Below are positions 47,301 through 59,900 of a stretch of 64,000 nucleotides of DNA, one piece after another (the stretch's first letter is position 1; each line of letters opens with the position of its first letter). The notes under the pieces are model-generated. The model was given only the letters and a program-made list of their open reading frames with translations. It ran no database searches and had not been told where the DNA came from. The DNA lies in assembly GCA_963978905.1 (NCBI GenBank), contig OZ022256.1:50578001-50642000 (forward strand), in the 5' to 3' direction. The position numbers and the translations under genes are program-made. This DNA comes from Trichostrongylus colubriformis. Taxonomy: Eukaryota > Nematoda > Chromadorea > Rhabditida > Trichostrongylidae.

Positions 47301-50300
47301 ACAGTAAAAAATGTATATAAGCTCAAGTTATGGCTTCATACATTGAAATCAATAAGAAGTAAAAGTGTAGTGAATAGTGACATAATGACATACCTTCACC
47401 GAAAAACACTATCGCTTTCAGCAACACGAACTCTACGTCATCCATAGCCATTGATCGCATAGGGCCGATCACATAACTCATCAAACGTGGCATACATTGC
47501 TTATAGAAATCAACAATGCTGAAAACGGTCAAATCACATTGCTTGACTCGACTACTCAGAAAGGATAGTATGGGACATCAGGTCTGTTTTCTGGCGGCGT
47601 GGAACTATCATTACCGAAATGTTTGCAAAACAGCAAAAATGCAGGTGCAGGCGCATTTCTAAGGCCGCGTTCATACTTTGCGGTGCCAGCAGCAGGGCGT
47701 GGCCACGTGCCTGTCCGTCTCCGACTGTGTCACCCTATCTCGTTGCTTGAGTCGTGCAGGCACACCTCCCCCATGCCACTCTGCGTCGCTGCCAGTAAAC
47801 TCAGCCACGCCCCGCCGGCGCCAAGTATGAACGCGGCTTGAGAGTGCACGAACATATTATGGGATGTAGTCGGAAACAAACTGCATAATCTAAATCGGAT
47901 TTCATGTCCATGCCCCAAAATTGCCCAAGAATCCATCTACGTACATGGCTGGGATGGCCTGGAGAAAAAACCTAGGATATGCCGGGAAACCCAAGGGGAA
48001 AAAACCTACCTAGGATGTCCTCCTTCCACCGGATGAAATGCCCCATTAGCAAAACACAGTCCTGGTGCACCACACTTCATCGAATAATACGAATGACTCA
48101 GCCTATAAAAATCAGTTATCGATTTTTTGACAATTCAGTTACAAATAGTATTTTTCGTAGATTAATATAGTAGATTTGAAGATATAGTAAATAGGAAATA
48201 CAAGGACGGAATCGCTAATACCAAATAGATGGGGCCATACAACGGCAAGGGTGCCACTTTCACTGTGGAATCATTACAGGTCCTTGTCACGTGGTGTAAA
48301 AAATGCTGGCAGCAGCTAATAAAATCTACTTATTATTATTAATTATTTAATAGAAATCGGCTCATTATTAATATTATTGTATACCATTAATTTATTATTC
48401 CATTAGTTTAGATATTCATTTATTCATTCAAATATTTTCGAAGTTAGCCGCAAAGCACATAGATTGAAATGGCGATCAGAATGGTTTTAAAGAAGAAGGA
48501 GGTCAAAAACGACGAAATTTTTTTTTAAAAATTAGATTTTGAGCTAAGCTATGTGCATGGCGCATTCCAAGGGACTGATCAAAGCTGAGCAGCACAATAT
48601 ACTTATTTTTTTTTACAATTTTCTACTCTACTTCCCAGTTGTGTGATTCCTGGCGGACGCCTCGGAAGTAAGGAGTTGGGTGATTCATCGGTGACACTGG
48701 CAACTAGCTAGCCAACCCCAGAACCAATTATCAAAGAACAAATTCAGGTTTCTGGTTGTGAAATACTGTTCGAGCAATAAGAATGACTAATGGTGAATAT
48801 AAATGTGATTGAAAAACCTGCAAGCAATAATCTTTGACAGCAGTATCCAGTGCCATACCACCGGAGAACCCGGGGGTTATTATTGTTCATTGATGGGTTG
48901 GTGAGGTATTCCATAGACACGATATATGGTTTCTGGTTCGGATGCGTCAGGTCTAGAAAATGAGGTCCGGTTCATGAAATCACTTGAATGTTAGTGAGCG
49001 ATGCAACTGTAAATATTACATTGTTTACAATGGTATACCGTATCGCTGCTAAACATGGTACAGTCCATTTCAGAAAAACTGATTGGGCGTGTCCTACGGA
49101 CTTGGAAGAGCGTGTATCAAACTCTCTCAACTCTCTCCCGCCACACACTCTCACTCCCGCCACGTACCCTCACTCTCGCCATTCACCCAAGCCGTAAGAC
49201 ACGCCCAATCAGTTTTTCCGAAATGGACTATAAGTATAGTAGTAGTTCTAATAAAGCGTAGTCTCTACTGAAAAGATCATAATATGCCTAATCAGACACC
49301 AAAAATCGGAAGCAGAGGTGTATCAATCGTAACGGATCGTTGATTTAATAAAACCTTTCATATATAATATTTTTTATTTATATTTTACATTATATCACAT
49401 TGTCATATATTGTGTACATAACACCTTCACCTTATGGTTACGTTCTAATCGGAAGTGAGTTCGAAATTGGTTGAATGGCAACACATTTGATTACGGTATG
49501 CCATTCTTCTACGTCCTGAACTTATAATCATGTGCCAGTGACGTCACTAACTATTCTGTCAGGAATCTACGACCCACTCAAACGGCGCTAATAAATCGCC
49601 ATATTAAGTTATGGATTAGCTTTCAACAAGCCATTTAAACCAAAAAAAACTTGATGGCGAAAAAAATATTTGAATTCCTACAATAACGTTACAATTACTG
49701 AAAACTTCTTCTCACCAGCAGTGCAGATTGAGCCGCCTTCTTGCTAACACGTCCTGATCTTTCTCGTTCAACATTTGGAATTCTTCCAAACCTCGACACC
49801 AATCAGAATAGTAGATGAAATGACGACGCCATCCTTAATGGTAATTAGGCTCAAGTAACAAGTTTATTTATTTCGAATATTTTTACTATTATTTGTTTCT
49901 ATAAATAATACTTCAGCCAGTCAAAAATGTAAACTACACGTGATAGAGACGCAGAGGATGGCAGAGAAGCAAAGCGCGAACCCTGCTTCTCTGAAGACTC
50001 TCTGCATCTCTGCTCCGATTCTCCATTTCTTTTTTCGTTCACATTTTGAAGTTTAACGAGTTTATCAGGGATTTTTAGAGAATCATCAATGGAATAATGT
50101 ACCATCAATAAGATCTTCCGGGGTCAATATACGTTCACCGGTAAATCTCATCGGATATCGAGGACTGACCAGAACTGGCCTTCGAAATACCACCTCAAAT
50201 GGAAGGTTAATCTGAAATTATCCAATATTACCCTCCGAACTTCTGCAGTGAAAAGGTTCAAGAGAATACCGTTTGACCGACCTGCCTTTTCGTGGCATTG

Positions 50301-52160
50301 ATCGAATAATCAGCTTCGATGGGAGTATGGGAGAAAACCTTCAAATGAAATCCGCCAAATAATTTTTGTCAGCAGTTTTTTCAATCGATCGATGACGCAA
50401 ACCTGATTTTCCAAAGCCATCAATGTTTCCGGTATGTTAAACATGTCATAGGAACTCGGTGTGGGCAAATCATGACATTCAGGTGGTGTGGAGACCCGTT
50501 CCACTTTTACCGGTCTATCTGTCGTCATGGCTTGTGACGGGCTCAACGGTGGATCGGTCTGGAAACAAGCCGAAATAGTTTTACTTAAACTGAAAATTAC
50601 GTTGAAGAAGAAATAATAGCCTTTTGGCATTAATACGGTCACTGGAATGCGCCATGCATTCGAATTGTACCTAAAATCGTGAACCAGCTGTTTACGTATA
50701 TGTGGTGCTTCATGCTACAGCTTCAACATGAACCCTTCGAATTATCATGGCAGCAAACTGAAGGACAAATAGTCCAACTTGCAAGTTTCAAAAATTGCAT
50801 GTTCGTTGGTAACCCGACAGGACCTCGGATGCTACTGGTGGAAGCGCACTGAGTGGCGGCGTTTCGGCCACGCCTCCTACCGCTCAACAGGATCGGGAAA
50901 TTTTCTTTAATTCTCAATGAATTGGTATTGCTTCGAAGTACGAGCAAAGAAGGCAAAAAAAATCTGTGAAGCCCTTGAAAAGCGAGGGGAATCGCTCGCG
51001 CGATAAGGATTTCACTTAATACAGTGGACCACAAGTACTTTGAAATTGCTCATAGAAGCAGGATGCGTGGCAGATCCCGACGGAACATATCAAAGTAAGC
51101 TCTTTGCCTTCCTTACCTGACTCGCTTGCTCGTTCATTTGTGGCCGAATCTTTTTCCGTTTAAAAATCCCATTAGCCAATGATGCCATTGGCATGGCTGT
51201 ACCAGATTTCACATTCCGATCACGTTCATTTTGTACGGCTGGAATCATTCGAATCGGAAAGCTGTCTGAAAAAATGTCCCCCCCCTCTTTGATCATGACC
51301 GGGGTGTGCTGACTCACAATCAGGATTCATTCCCACTTCAAAGCATTTCTTCAATCGACATGATCGACAAACATTTCGATGTTCCTTGACCACGGGGCAA
51401 TCGCCGCCGAATCGACACGAGTACTGTCGCCGGCTCCAAACGCTGAAATGCTCACAATGAATATTTTATAGATTAAGGATGGGGGGGGGGACAAATATGG
51501 AGAAGTCCCCATGTGGGAGGCGTAGCCCACCTGCGCCTGAAAAATCCTTTGCAGCCATTGCATGCGTTAATACCGTAATGCTTTCCAAATGCCACATCAC
51601 CACACACATCACAGATCAGTTTACTTTGTGTGGCGCTCAAATCCATAGATGTAGACGGTGAAGTATTCGTGGCTGCAAAATAATTCATGGAAAAAACGAA
51701 TGTGATGATACACTATGAAATATAAAAATAAATAAAAAAAGGAACGGTGAAGTTCGAAGTGTTGAGACGTTCGATCAGTGCGATCGTCGATACGTTTCGA
51801 TGGGGTGCAACGACGAGCCAAACGAACTCTACTCCCCGATAACACGATCGATGTGTGCTGAGACAGAAGGTAAGCGATGGAAAAACGTTTCAAAGTCATC
51901 CAGCCACAAAGAGATCGCGCCGGTCTACGGCTCAAAGCACCAGAGCCGACTGGCAAGCTGCCCAGTGCACAGTCGGAAGAGCCCAGCCCCGGCCCGAACC
52001 AGCAGCAGCACACACACAAGCACAGCAACGACAACGATGATGTCGACTTTCATTTTCAAGAGCGATGCGAACAAAAATCGATTCATGAACTTTCAGTGCG
52101 TGTGTGTGTGTGTGCTGGCGTTGTACGCACGCCCTTTTCACTAACGCTTGGAACCACCGC

Positions 52161-52193
<33 letters not shown>

Positions 52194-52410
52194 GGAGCAA
52201 ACCGCCGAAGCCGTCATCGCTAATTTGACCAGCCGCCTACACCCTATCCTCCTTTCCACTGCAGAGGGCATTAAGAGGGGAATCACTACTATTTATTGGG
52301 TAAACTTGACACTTAAACAAACCATCATAATTAGGATAATCATCGACATCTTCATATTTTCCTAGAAATGGCTCCAATACAGGATCGACAAGCATTTTTC
52401 GTTTTGGCAT
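44331..52410 (-). CDS. Nuclear hormone receptor (C4 zinc-finger DBD plus ligand-binding domain)
   Basis: Twelve minus-strand exons: 52323-52410, 51531-51672, 51318-51442, 51117-51265, 50403-50558, 50282-50338, 50103-50211, 49716-49833, 48010-48102, 47394-47518, 44506-44663, 44331-44444; all phases match, 477 residues, stop TAG. A ligand-regulated nuclear transcription factor. Zinc finger 1 uses C50, C53, C67, C70 with P-box CNGCKGFF; finger 2 uses C86, C92, C102, C105 ([20 protein letters not shown]), then [12 protein letters not shown] and the basic QNERDRN. A Ser/Pro-rich hinge ([14 protein letters not shown]) follows. The ligand domain shows [69 protein letters not shown], and a closing helix FDELIQACH of AF-2 position. 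Start MPKRKM follows an AG (CTACTTTCAG) that could be a trans-splice acceptor. This is a nematode-type receptor; I do not assign an orthologue. Confidence 0.93.
45780..45977 (-). pseudogene. Protein-like open frame beside repeat R2, possible element remnant
   Basis: A 65-codon minus-strand frame with coding-like composition ([20 protein letters not shown], then [17 protein letters not shown]), immediately downstream of the R2 repeat read on the same strand, inside a nuclear-receptor intron. It has no known domain. It may be the surviving coding part of the R2 element. Confidence 0.25.
46055..46450. repeat. Dispersed repeat family R2, copy 2 (inverted)
   Basis: Inverted match to 39255-39735, e.g. 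GGTCCGAAACAAGAGAAAGA, GACGGGCCGCGGGCC, TTGTGCAATGGCGGCCACTT, CCGGTGTTTTTAAAGACGCG. It lies in the large nuclear-receptor intron 44664-47393. Confidence 0.72.
47662..47839. repeat. MITE family C, copy 3 (short form)
   Basis: Ends AAGGCCGCGTTCATACTTTG and CCAAGTATGAACGCGGCTT are inverted. Shortest C copy, with a GGCGTGGCC/GCCACGCCCC inner pair; in a receptor intron. Confidence 0.8.
49059..49231. repeat. MITE family B, copy 4
   Basis: TACAGTCCATTTCAGAAAAA and TTTTTCCGAAATGGACTATA flank CTGATTGGGCGTGTCCTACG and its inverted partner; interior CTCTCACTC repeats. In the receptor intron between exons 8 and 9. Confidence 0.83.
52160..52191. repeat. (GTC)n microsatellite
   Basis: About ten uninterrupted GTC units in the first intron of the nuclear receptor gene, next to a (GT)n tract at 52098-52113. 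In the plus-strand frame it would give polyvaline; I regard it as non-coding. Confidence 0.9.
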
Positions 52411-52891
52411 ATCTGAAAGTAGCAATTGAGCAATCGTGAACGGTTACTGTAGTCCAATCCACGACCAAGAGTTCACGGCAAATAAAAAAACAGAAGAACG
52501 CGGAATAAAATGAGAGGAAAACCAGGCGAGAGAGGCAACTGAATGGGGGTCCGACAGCTCTGAAGAACACCTGGTAGTGCAGAAGAGTAGCCGATGTTGC
52601 TAATGCTGATGCTGCCTGCACTCGCTGTGTGACGGCCAAAAACCAATGCAGGAAGGATCGATCGTGTCCGAAAAAGAAACGTACTTTCATTAATCGCATG
52701 GAAAATTTTCCATGCGGGTAAAAAAGCCAGACCAGATAGCGAACCGTGGCCGTTCTTGTATTTCCAATCAATTTCCCCGTTAGAAGTCACGATTCATGGC
52801 CTGAGAGACATACACCCAGGAAGGTGAGGAAATTTTTTAAAAAATACGACCCCATGTGTCCATGATTTGTGTATTTCCTGTCGGCACACTT

Positions 52892-53330
52892 AAAGGAATC
52901 GTCCACGGGAAGATGAGTTTTTATGTTACCCATATATTCATGCTGTATTCGCCTGATGAGGGCCGCATGCAAAGTTTCACGCGAAAAAAACATGTGAAAT
53001 CGGCTAAGGTACAGCACCACAAAGACTTGGCCGGGTGGAGTGGGTGGGTCCTCCGAGCAAGTGCCCACCCAGTCGTCCGCCGCGGTCGCAGACGAACTGT
53101 AGGGATAGAAAGTTACGTAAACAGTCCCACTCTCCGTTCCCAACGGCGGCGAACGAAGGGACGAGGCTTTTACTCGAAGGCCACGCCCACCCGGCCGAGA
53201 ATTTGGGGAGCTGTAGCTCAGCCGAATTCTCACTTTTTTGCGTGAAACTTTGCATGCGACTCTTATTAGGCAAATACAGCATAAATATAAGGGTAACAAG
53301 GAAACTAATTTCCCAGTGGACGATTCCATC
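52892..53330. repeat. MITE family F, copy 2
   Basis: Left AAAGGAATCGTCCACGGGAA, right CCCAGTGGACGATTCC; inner pair GCATGCAAAGTTTCACGCG and CGTGAAACTTTGCATGCG. About 480 bases upstream of the nuclear-receptor start. Confidence 0.82.
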
Positions 53331-54296
53331 AAGGTGTCTTCCCAAGAAATCCCTGAAAAAAAAGTAAAAAGGTCGTTTATTGATAGCACTGCTGCTTGAT
53401 ACAAATTATGATCATTAATTGAAATCTTCCTTTAAAAATCACCTTATCGGTCCAAGGATCATGAAGAAATGGGTCGTTCAATATTTTCAAAACTATCATC
53501 CCACTTTCTACAACCCAAAATGCGACATCCTGGAGGACTCTCGACATATGCTTGACCCTACTGTAGATTACCCCCCTTCTTAAGCTGAGCCCTCTCCATG
53601 AAATCGTTTTTTTTTTCAGATAAAGTTCAAAGGGAGTTCACGGAAGAAAGTTCACGGAAGAAAGAGCTTGACTGTTTTTTTCCACAAGTGGGAACATCCC
53701 GTTAGTGGAATAAGTGAAGTGTGAAAAGCGAACCAGTGGGTGTTGCACTTTGAGTGCAACAGCACTCTGGTCTCACTGCTCATGCTTCTCTCGTTCGCTG
53801 CTGCTGCTGTCGTCATAAGCGTCGCCGTAAAAGCCGGAGGGGCCATAAGGCTTATGGCCAGTCCGACCACCTAGTTGGCATCTGGGAATCCACCCAATTG
53901 ATCAGTTATCGGAATGAAACCCAGGAGAGTAGGGCAAAACCGTATGGTCAATGGTGGCGGTGGAGCAGCATCCGCCACGGAAAGCTCCGTGTACTAGAAG
54001 CGATTCGATAAGCAAAAGGACGCGTTACTGCAGGCGAGTTTTGGTGCACTTGGCGATGACGATGCTCGGGAACACATGCATGTTCTGCCTGAGCCACGGA
54101 GCAACCACCCACTCCCCCGACCACAGCCTCACGGGGGGAGGGGGATAGATTGACAAATACTATGTCATGACAGTTGATCATGGCGATGGTTGGGACCATC
54201 GCCATATCAACTACTAGGATAGTAGGGTCCGAAGGTGGTCAGGCAGGATCGTGTCTTGAAAGAAAATTTTCCGACAAGTTCTCGACACCTACATAC

Positions 54297-54776
54297 AGTA
54301 GCGCTCGAAAGTATTCGGCCAGATGGTTTTTCACTAGGGTTTTTCACTTGTAACTTTTTTGCGACTGGACCGATCTAAGAGAAATTTTATTATGTTGTAC
54401 TTGGACACACTGCATACTAAATATACTGTTTTGGCGCTCAACGGTGTAAGTTACATGGTTAAATGCAGTTTTTTTGTTTTTGGAGTGCCATCACTATGCC
54501 GTCCCGCTGTACCGCTATCATCAAAAGTCATGGTTTTCCTACAGAATATTGATGTTCTTTGAGGCTTGCTCGTTTTGTTTTTGTAGAGAAAGCCGTTTTT
54601 CTTGACCAAGCCTTTCACTTTTTTTGGTGGTCTTGTAGTAAATTCTTGTAAAAAACCATGAAAAGAGTCAAGCGGCATTCAAGTACAGGGAAATGAAATT
54701 TTGTCAAACTTGGTCAAGTAGAAAAAAAAGTTATGGCAAAAAAGTGTTCGGCCAAATACTTTCGAGCGCTACTGTA
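54297..54776. repeat. MITE family H, complete uninterrupted copy
   Basis: CAGTAGCGCTCGAAAGTATT and GTATTTGGCCG... type ends: the right end reads AATACTTTCGAGCGCTACTG, with TA flanks, a Tc1/mariner-type signature. It serves as the reference that reveals the insertions in the copy at 26455-28355. Confidence 0.83.
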
Positions 54777-56856
54777 CGTATTCCTCGGTAGATTATGGGA
54801 CGGTGAAGCGACTTCTAAAAGGGGACATCTATACCTAGTAAGGTAGCAATGGTATGATTATCGATTGAGGATTTCCTTTGGTTAGACGGGCTCCAGTATG
54901 AGCACATCGTTTCTTAGACGGGTCGATCGTGGAGGGGGTCGTATCGAAGTTTCCACCATTCTGTGGTGGCCTCCTTTCAGGAACCCCGATTCTGGAGAGG
55001 GATTGTTTTTTTTGAAGAATTTATTCGACACCAAGCTTGATTCTGGTCGGAAAAGTAGAACGACAGGGAGCCTTTGATGAAGGAGTTCTTCGACCGTATC
55101 CGCCGGATAACGCCATAAACGAATGACGCAACAGTAGAAAAACGACCTTTTCTGATACATTGGAAATGTGATCCGGGATTTATTTGCCCAGTAAACCTTC
55201 GGAATTCCACTTTACATTCGTCCACAGATCAACAATTTTTGCAGTTGCAAGGATGATTGGTTTGCTCGTCCCGTTCTGCACAGTTCTACTTCCGCCAGCC
55301 CTCTTTGTGACATCACCCTCTCCATTTTTAGGCCACCTACTGGAACTTTCTTTACGTGATCTAGGAATCACTGACTAGAAACTACTAGAAAAAGGAATGT
55401 TGCGCTGGTTGACCTACTGAGGATGCGCCACGTTTCCGGCTTTCGTAGTCATTGTTCAAAAGAAACTCAGCTCATGCATTGGCTCATAGGTAAGCGAGAA
55501 CGTCGACGAGTATACTGTGCATTCACCGGAACAACGATTTAGCTGGGCCGTAATTGGTGGTATTAGGCAGGTTGCTTGAACCATACTCTTTACCCGTACG
55601 GGGTGTGGCGGTATGCCTTTCACCCAATGCTCCACTACCAATAATGAATCCAGACGGTCTTGTTCTTTTCGGAGAGATGGGATGCGCCTCCAACCGAGCG
55701 TTTTTACCTATAAAATCTATAAAAGCAAAGAAAAGCTAAAAGATGCTCTAAAGCAAAAAAGAATTGGACAGAATTCGTGGTCAGTCTTCCGCTGCAGTGC
55801 TTCGCACCACCTTCGCCTTATCTACTCATCACCCTTCCAGAGGTGCGACAGGTGGCTGGCCTAGCACTACCCAACCGTCAGGTTATTTTCCCCGCCACCT
55901 TCTTGTTCCTCCAGTGGCGTGGGTTATCGGTTTCACCGTAGCATATAAGGGTCTTCAAAGAAAGCCCCACCATATTTTGCCTGTGTGACTTTCTTTCGTT
56001 ATTTTCTCATTTTCCTATGCCATCCTTCATACACGGCTCGGGCCACACCTTTAGAAAGGTGAGAGAGGGCAGGGGAATTAGGGCACAATTAAAGCGCACA
56101 TGCACATGCACCCAAATGCCACTTAGATGGGAGGGTGCTAAAGAAATAGGCCATGCTATCTGCTCATTTTAGCATATTTATTTGTCTATTTGTTTACATG
56201 TAAACATCAACCTTTGAGAGATTTGTGTGTCAAAAGTAGAAAGGAAGTGGCCGTTTCTCTTGAAGTACGCTACTGACGAATCACGAAGCCAGCGGATTTG
56301 TACAAGACTATCCCAATATAGAATCTGATGACAGAAACATCGTTTCAAATGCAAACACAGCCGTTGCATCCAGTCCAAAAGTGCGGCCCTACCATCGGGC
56401 CTGTTGTCCCCCCCCCCTCCGCACTCCCAACGAAGCGAAGCGCAAGAAATCAATGACCGTATGCAGTTATATGGACGGAAACCAAAAGTGCAACGTTTCT
56501 CTGACGCGTTGCATGTTAGCCCATGACAATGGTCTTTTGTCGATAGCCGCAGGCTGTGGCTGGATGAAGACCAAAACAAAAAGGGCAAAGTTTGTAGGGG
56601 GACAGCTGCAATGACAAAACGACTCACACCGAGAACACCTGCACTACGTGTCACATAAGGGCAGAACATTTCGGTGATTATTTTTGTGCACCATGATGGT
56701 GCAAAAAGGACAACAACAAACGTAGTCGGCACAGGTCAACAGGAATGCTCGGGATCTTGTGTCCGGGATACGCCCCTCGCTTTTTCACTGCTGTCCTACA
56801 CTCATTACAGAATTCCTTGGCTTTCACTGGAACAGCCGCAAAAACAACAACGAAAA

Positions 56857-57050
56857 TCCAGGTCGGTCACTCTTCTCCCATAGTAAACCTAACGTCAAAT
56901 GAAATGTTTTTAGCCTAAGCCTATGAAGGGAAGGAGCTTCGACATCAGTGAAAAAGTTGCGTCTCCCCATACAAGAACGAAAATTCACGGTCAAAAACAC
57001 TTTAATTGAGGTCAGAATTACTGTGGGAGACGGGTGACCGACCTGAATCT
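56857..57050. repeat. Foldback repeat
   Basis: ATCCAGGTCGGTCACTCTTC and CCCATAGTAA at the left are inverted as TTACTGTGGGAGACGGGTGA and CCGACCTGAAT at the right. Confidence 0.65.
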
Positions 57051-57536
57051 CCGTCAAACTGCCGCAGAAGCTATCCTTTCATGTCTGAGAGCCTTCTAGC
57101 AATCGGTACCACTGAGGACATTGCCTTGAGAGGGCCTTCTGGCCCTCACGATACCCGCTCAAGATACTGCAACAATACAACCCCCCCCCCCTCCCCCACC
57201 CTCCCATTGAAGTATTATCGTACGTCCCCCTCCACCCTTCAAAACTCTCCACAAATTCACGTTGAACGTGGCAAGACCAAGGATCTTAGAGGTATGAGGT
57301 GTGCTGGAATAAATAGATGCTGGTGTGAGGGACGGAAATACTTGAAGCCGAACGAGATCCCTCCGCTGTTCAACCAACCGGAGTACAACCCCCATCAAGG
57401 ATTCTCGAATGCAGGCAGGGTTCATGAATTCCACGAATAGTGATTCTCGAAAGATAAAGGTCAACGATGATCCACCGAGATGAGCGGCTGGCAAAAAGGA
57501 AGAGCCAGCAGCAATGTAGTGTTCGCCGCTGACACC

Positions 57537-57927
57537 TTGGAGGAATCGTCCACGAAAAAATGAGTTTTTGTGTTACCCATATGTTTATGTTGTATTTGCC
57601 TAATGTGGGCCTCATGCAAAGTTTCACGCGAAAAAATGTGAATCCCGCTGAAATACAGTACCACTAAGTACGTCCGCCGCCGTTGGGAACGGAGAGTGGG
57701 ACTGTTTACGTAACTTTCTGTTCCTACAATGCGTCTCCGACCACGGCGGATGACGGGATGAGACTTTTGTTTGGAGACTCCGCCCATTCGGACGCACTTT
57801 GTGGTGCTGTATCTCAGCCAGATTCACATTTTCTCGCGTGAAATTTTGCATGAGGCGCACTTTAGGCAAATACAACACAAACATATGGGTAACACGGAAG
57901 CTCATTTTTCCGTGGACGATTCCTTTA
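57537..57927. repeat. MITE family F, copy 3
   Basis: Left AGGAATCGTCCACGAAAAAA, right TTTTTCCGTGGACGATTCCT; inner pair CATGCAAAGTTTCACGCG and CGCGTGAAATTTTGCATG. The best-preserved F copy. Confidence 0.85.
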
Positions 57928-59227
57928 ATAAGGAACCAAACGAACCATCAGTATTTATCAGATAGGCGTGAAATAGCAGGTGACTGACTGCACTTTGTAC
58001 TTTGTTGAAGGCGAGCCGTAGCCCAAAGCGCAACAAGGTGAGAGTGAGTTTCCCGTAGCAACGCGGCAGCCCACGAGTAAGCCAGAGGGCAGCTGTAGAC
58101 GTTGAATGTTATACATAATGAGCTATTCTCGTATGGGCAATAGGTGCAACAAGTCTCGCCGCCGACCAGTACGATTAAAAATCGCCGCCGTCAAATAATC
58201 AGTCGGCGGTGAACCAGACACTTCCGCTGCTGCTGTTGCTGTAACCAAATTAGAACCGGCTAGCAGGCAGAACACATGATTGATAGAGCCAATCATCACA
58301 ATTCTCTCGGAACACGCCGTGCACACGTCCAGTCTCTCGGTTCAGTCGAACGATTAATTGCACCCACAGAGAGTGAGGAACCGTTGAGCAGATGGAAAGC
58401 GCGAAACAGACGTAGGGAATGAATCCGAATGAACAGAATTAAAATTTCAGTAGGTAGCAATCTAATCATAGACAGCAGCATGAAGACGGAGGTGTCGATA
58501 AAAGGGGTGTGAGTGAAGTCGACGAGAGATCGTCGATCAGAGTACAGCATCAAGTAATGGTTTTCTTTTGATGATGCTGTAAACATTAAGACAGGGGTGG
58601 TTTAACGAACACGATTTCCTCTCGTTTTCTTGAAAGTGGGTTGAACCCGTATAAAATGTTATTTCGATGATTGTGTGACTCGCTCTGTCTGTATTGGGTA
58701 CGGTAGCAATCATGATAGTGTATGGGGCCTAATTCACAGACCTTAGCAGATTCCAGCCACTTCGGAGTCCTTTATTTAAAGGACAAACTACCCACATAGA
58801 GATAATCAGCTGAACTGAGGAATGTCTCTCTGAGTCTAGAACGGCTGCCTGCGTCAAAATATGTGAGTAAAGAACTGTGGAAAGAAATAATTCAAGGGCA
58901 AGTAAGACTATGTGGATAACCGTACAGACCGACGTAAATGAAAGCAGAAGTGACATGTGGTGCTACAGTGAAGAAAAACCAGACAAAACTGGTACCAAGA
59001 TTCCGAGAAGCAGGGCTTGTCGTTTCTGTTGCGGGCGTGTTTCCCGCCTGCAACACCACCGATCGAAACCACGTGTGAATCTGTGATGTGTGGCGGTCAT
59101 ACGCTGCGCATGGCGCGTTCATGTGGAGGCGAAGCCGGATGTATAAGGAGTCGGTCGACCTGCGATGGGTTATCTAATCCCTGGAACATACATCGCCCTT
59201 TTGCATGTCTAAAGCTTCTTTGAGTAT

Positions 59228-59850
59228 TTACACTTCCACGAATATCTGCTTTTCGCACATGCTGCCTTTCTGTAACTCAGGAAACCTGTTCGCAAACGGT
59301 CCTCTTGGTTTCGTGCCATTTGGTGTGGGGTTCGCGACAAGGGCACTGAGCATGTGCATGCACTCATCATCAATATGATTTCGTATGAAACTGGATGCAG
59401 GTGGTACTCTGAACAAGGCTATTACTGGGTTTCACCAAACATTATAACGCAACAGAAATTCCCCGTAATGCTGACATCATAACAAAGTCAAAGTGCAATT
59501 AATTTTGCACATTCTTGTAACCTATTTTCTTTTCCATAGGCTCATTACGATCGCTATTTTCGTATAATGAAGTCAAATACAGTTACCATTGATGGTCTTT
59601 GGCTCGTGTTCCATACACTGCAGGATGTCATGAGGATTAGCGCACACGAGGATTTCATTGGGATTCTTTCTAGGCATCTTACGTTGTAATTCGTAGCTTT
59701 TTTCGGGAATAATCCGAAGGCTGATGCTGGTTTGTTCGCTTACAAGCTGCTTTCCAGAGTGTTCTAAAATTGGACCGAAAGTAGATTCACTTAATGGGGA
59801 ATTCAAGCCAGATTTGATCACCACTCTCACGACTTTCCATACTTGGCAAG
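59228..59850 (-). CDS. Unidentified protein, last two exons (5' partial)
   Basis: Minus-strand exon 59587-59850 opens after a good acceptor (CCTCTGCAG) in phase 1 and ends at donor GTAACT in phase 1. It encodes about 88 residues, e.g. WKVVRVVIKSGLNS, FGPILEHSGKQLVSEQTSIS, LRIIPEKSYELQRKMPRKNP and EILVCANPHDILQCMEHEP. The next exon starts at 59406 (acceptor CAGAG), giving PPASSFIRNHIDDECMHMLS, TPNGTKPRGPF and a stop at 59228-59230. Using the AG two bases earlier keeps an alternative frame open to 59209. Composition is convincingly protein-like, but I do not recognise the family and found no upstream exons; the preceding intron contains a SINE. Confidence covers existence of coding sequence, not identity. 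Confidence 0.5.
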
Positions 59851-59900
59851 CTGCAGAGGCCAACCACCGACAGAAATCCAATTTTTTTTGTCAAAAAGGG

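Larger units (their letters stand above)
52411..59208. other. Gene-poor stretch, 6.8 kb
   Basis: Upstream of the nuclear receptor. It holds two MITE F copies, a complete MITE H, a foldback at 56857-57050, C runs at 56408 and 57181, and unspliced frames at 54882-55160 (-), 55764-55988 (+) and 57006-57440 (+) whose translations match no family I know. Receptor promoter elements should lie just right of 52410 but none stands out. Confidence 0.45.

Noticed and set aside
48770..48870. Candidate receptor exon with [15 protein letters not shown]
   Set aside because: Preceded by an in-frame stop without an acceptor, and its phase does not match its neighbours; the correct exon is 48010-48102.
51877..52365. 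A 162-residue plus-strand protein with a polyvaline run
   Set aside because: The valines come from a GTC microsatellite and the end overlaps antisense the well-supported first receptor exon.
55180..55371. Minus-strand frame with SSSRWPKNGEGDVTKR
   Set aside because: Both strands are open here and neither has matching splice sites or a domain; left unannotated.
57006..57440. A 144-residue plus-strand frame
   Set aside because: Begins inside a foldback repeat, crosses a C run, has no splice or homology support.
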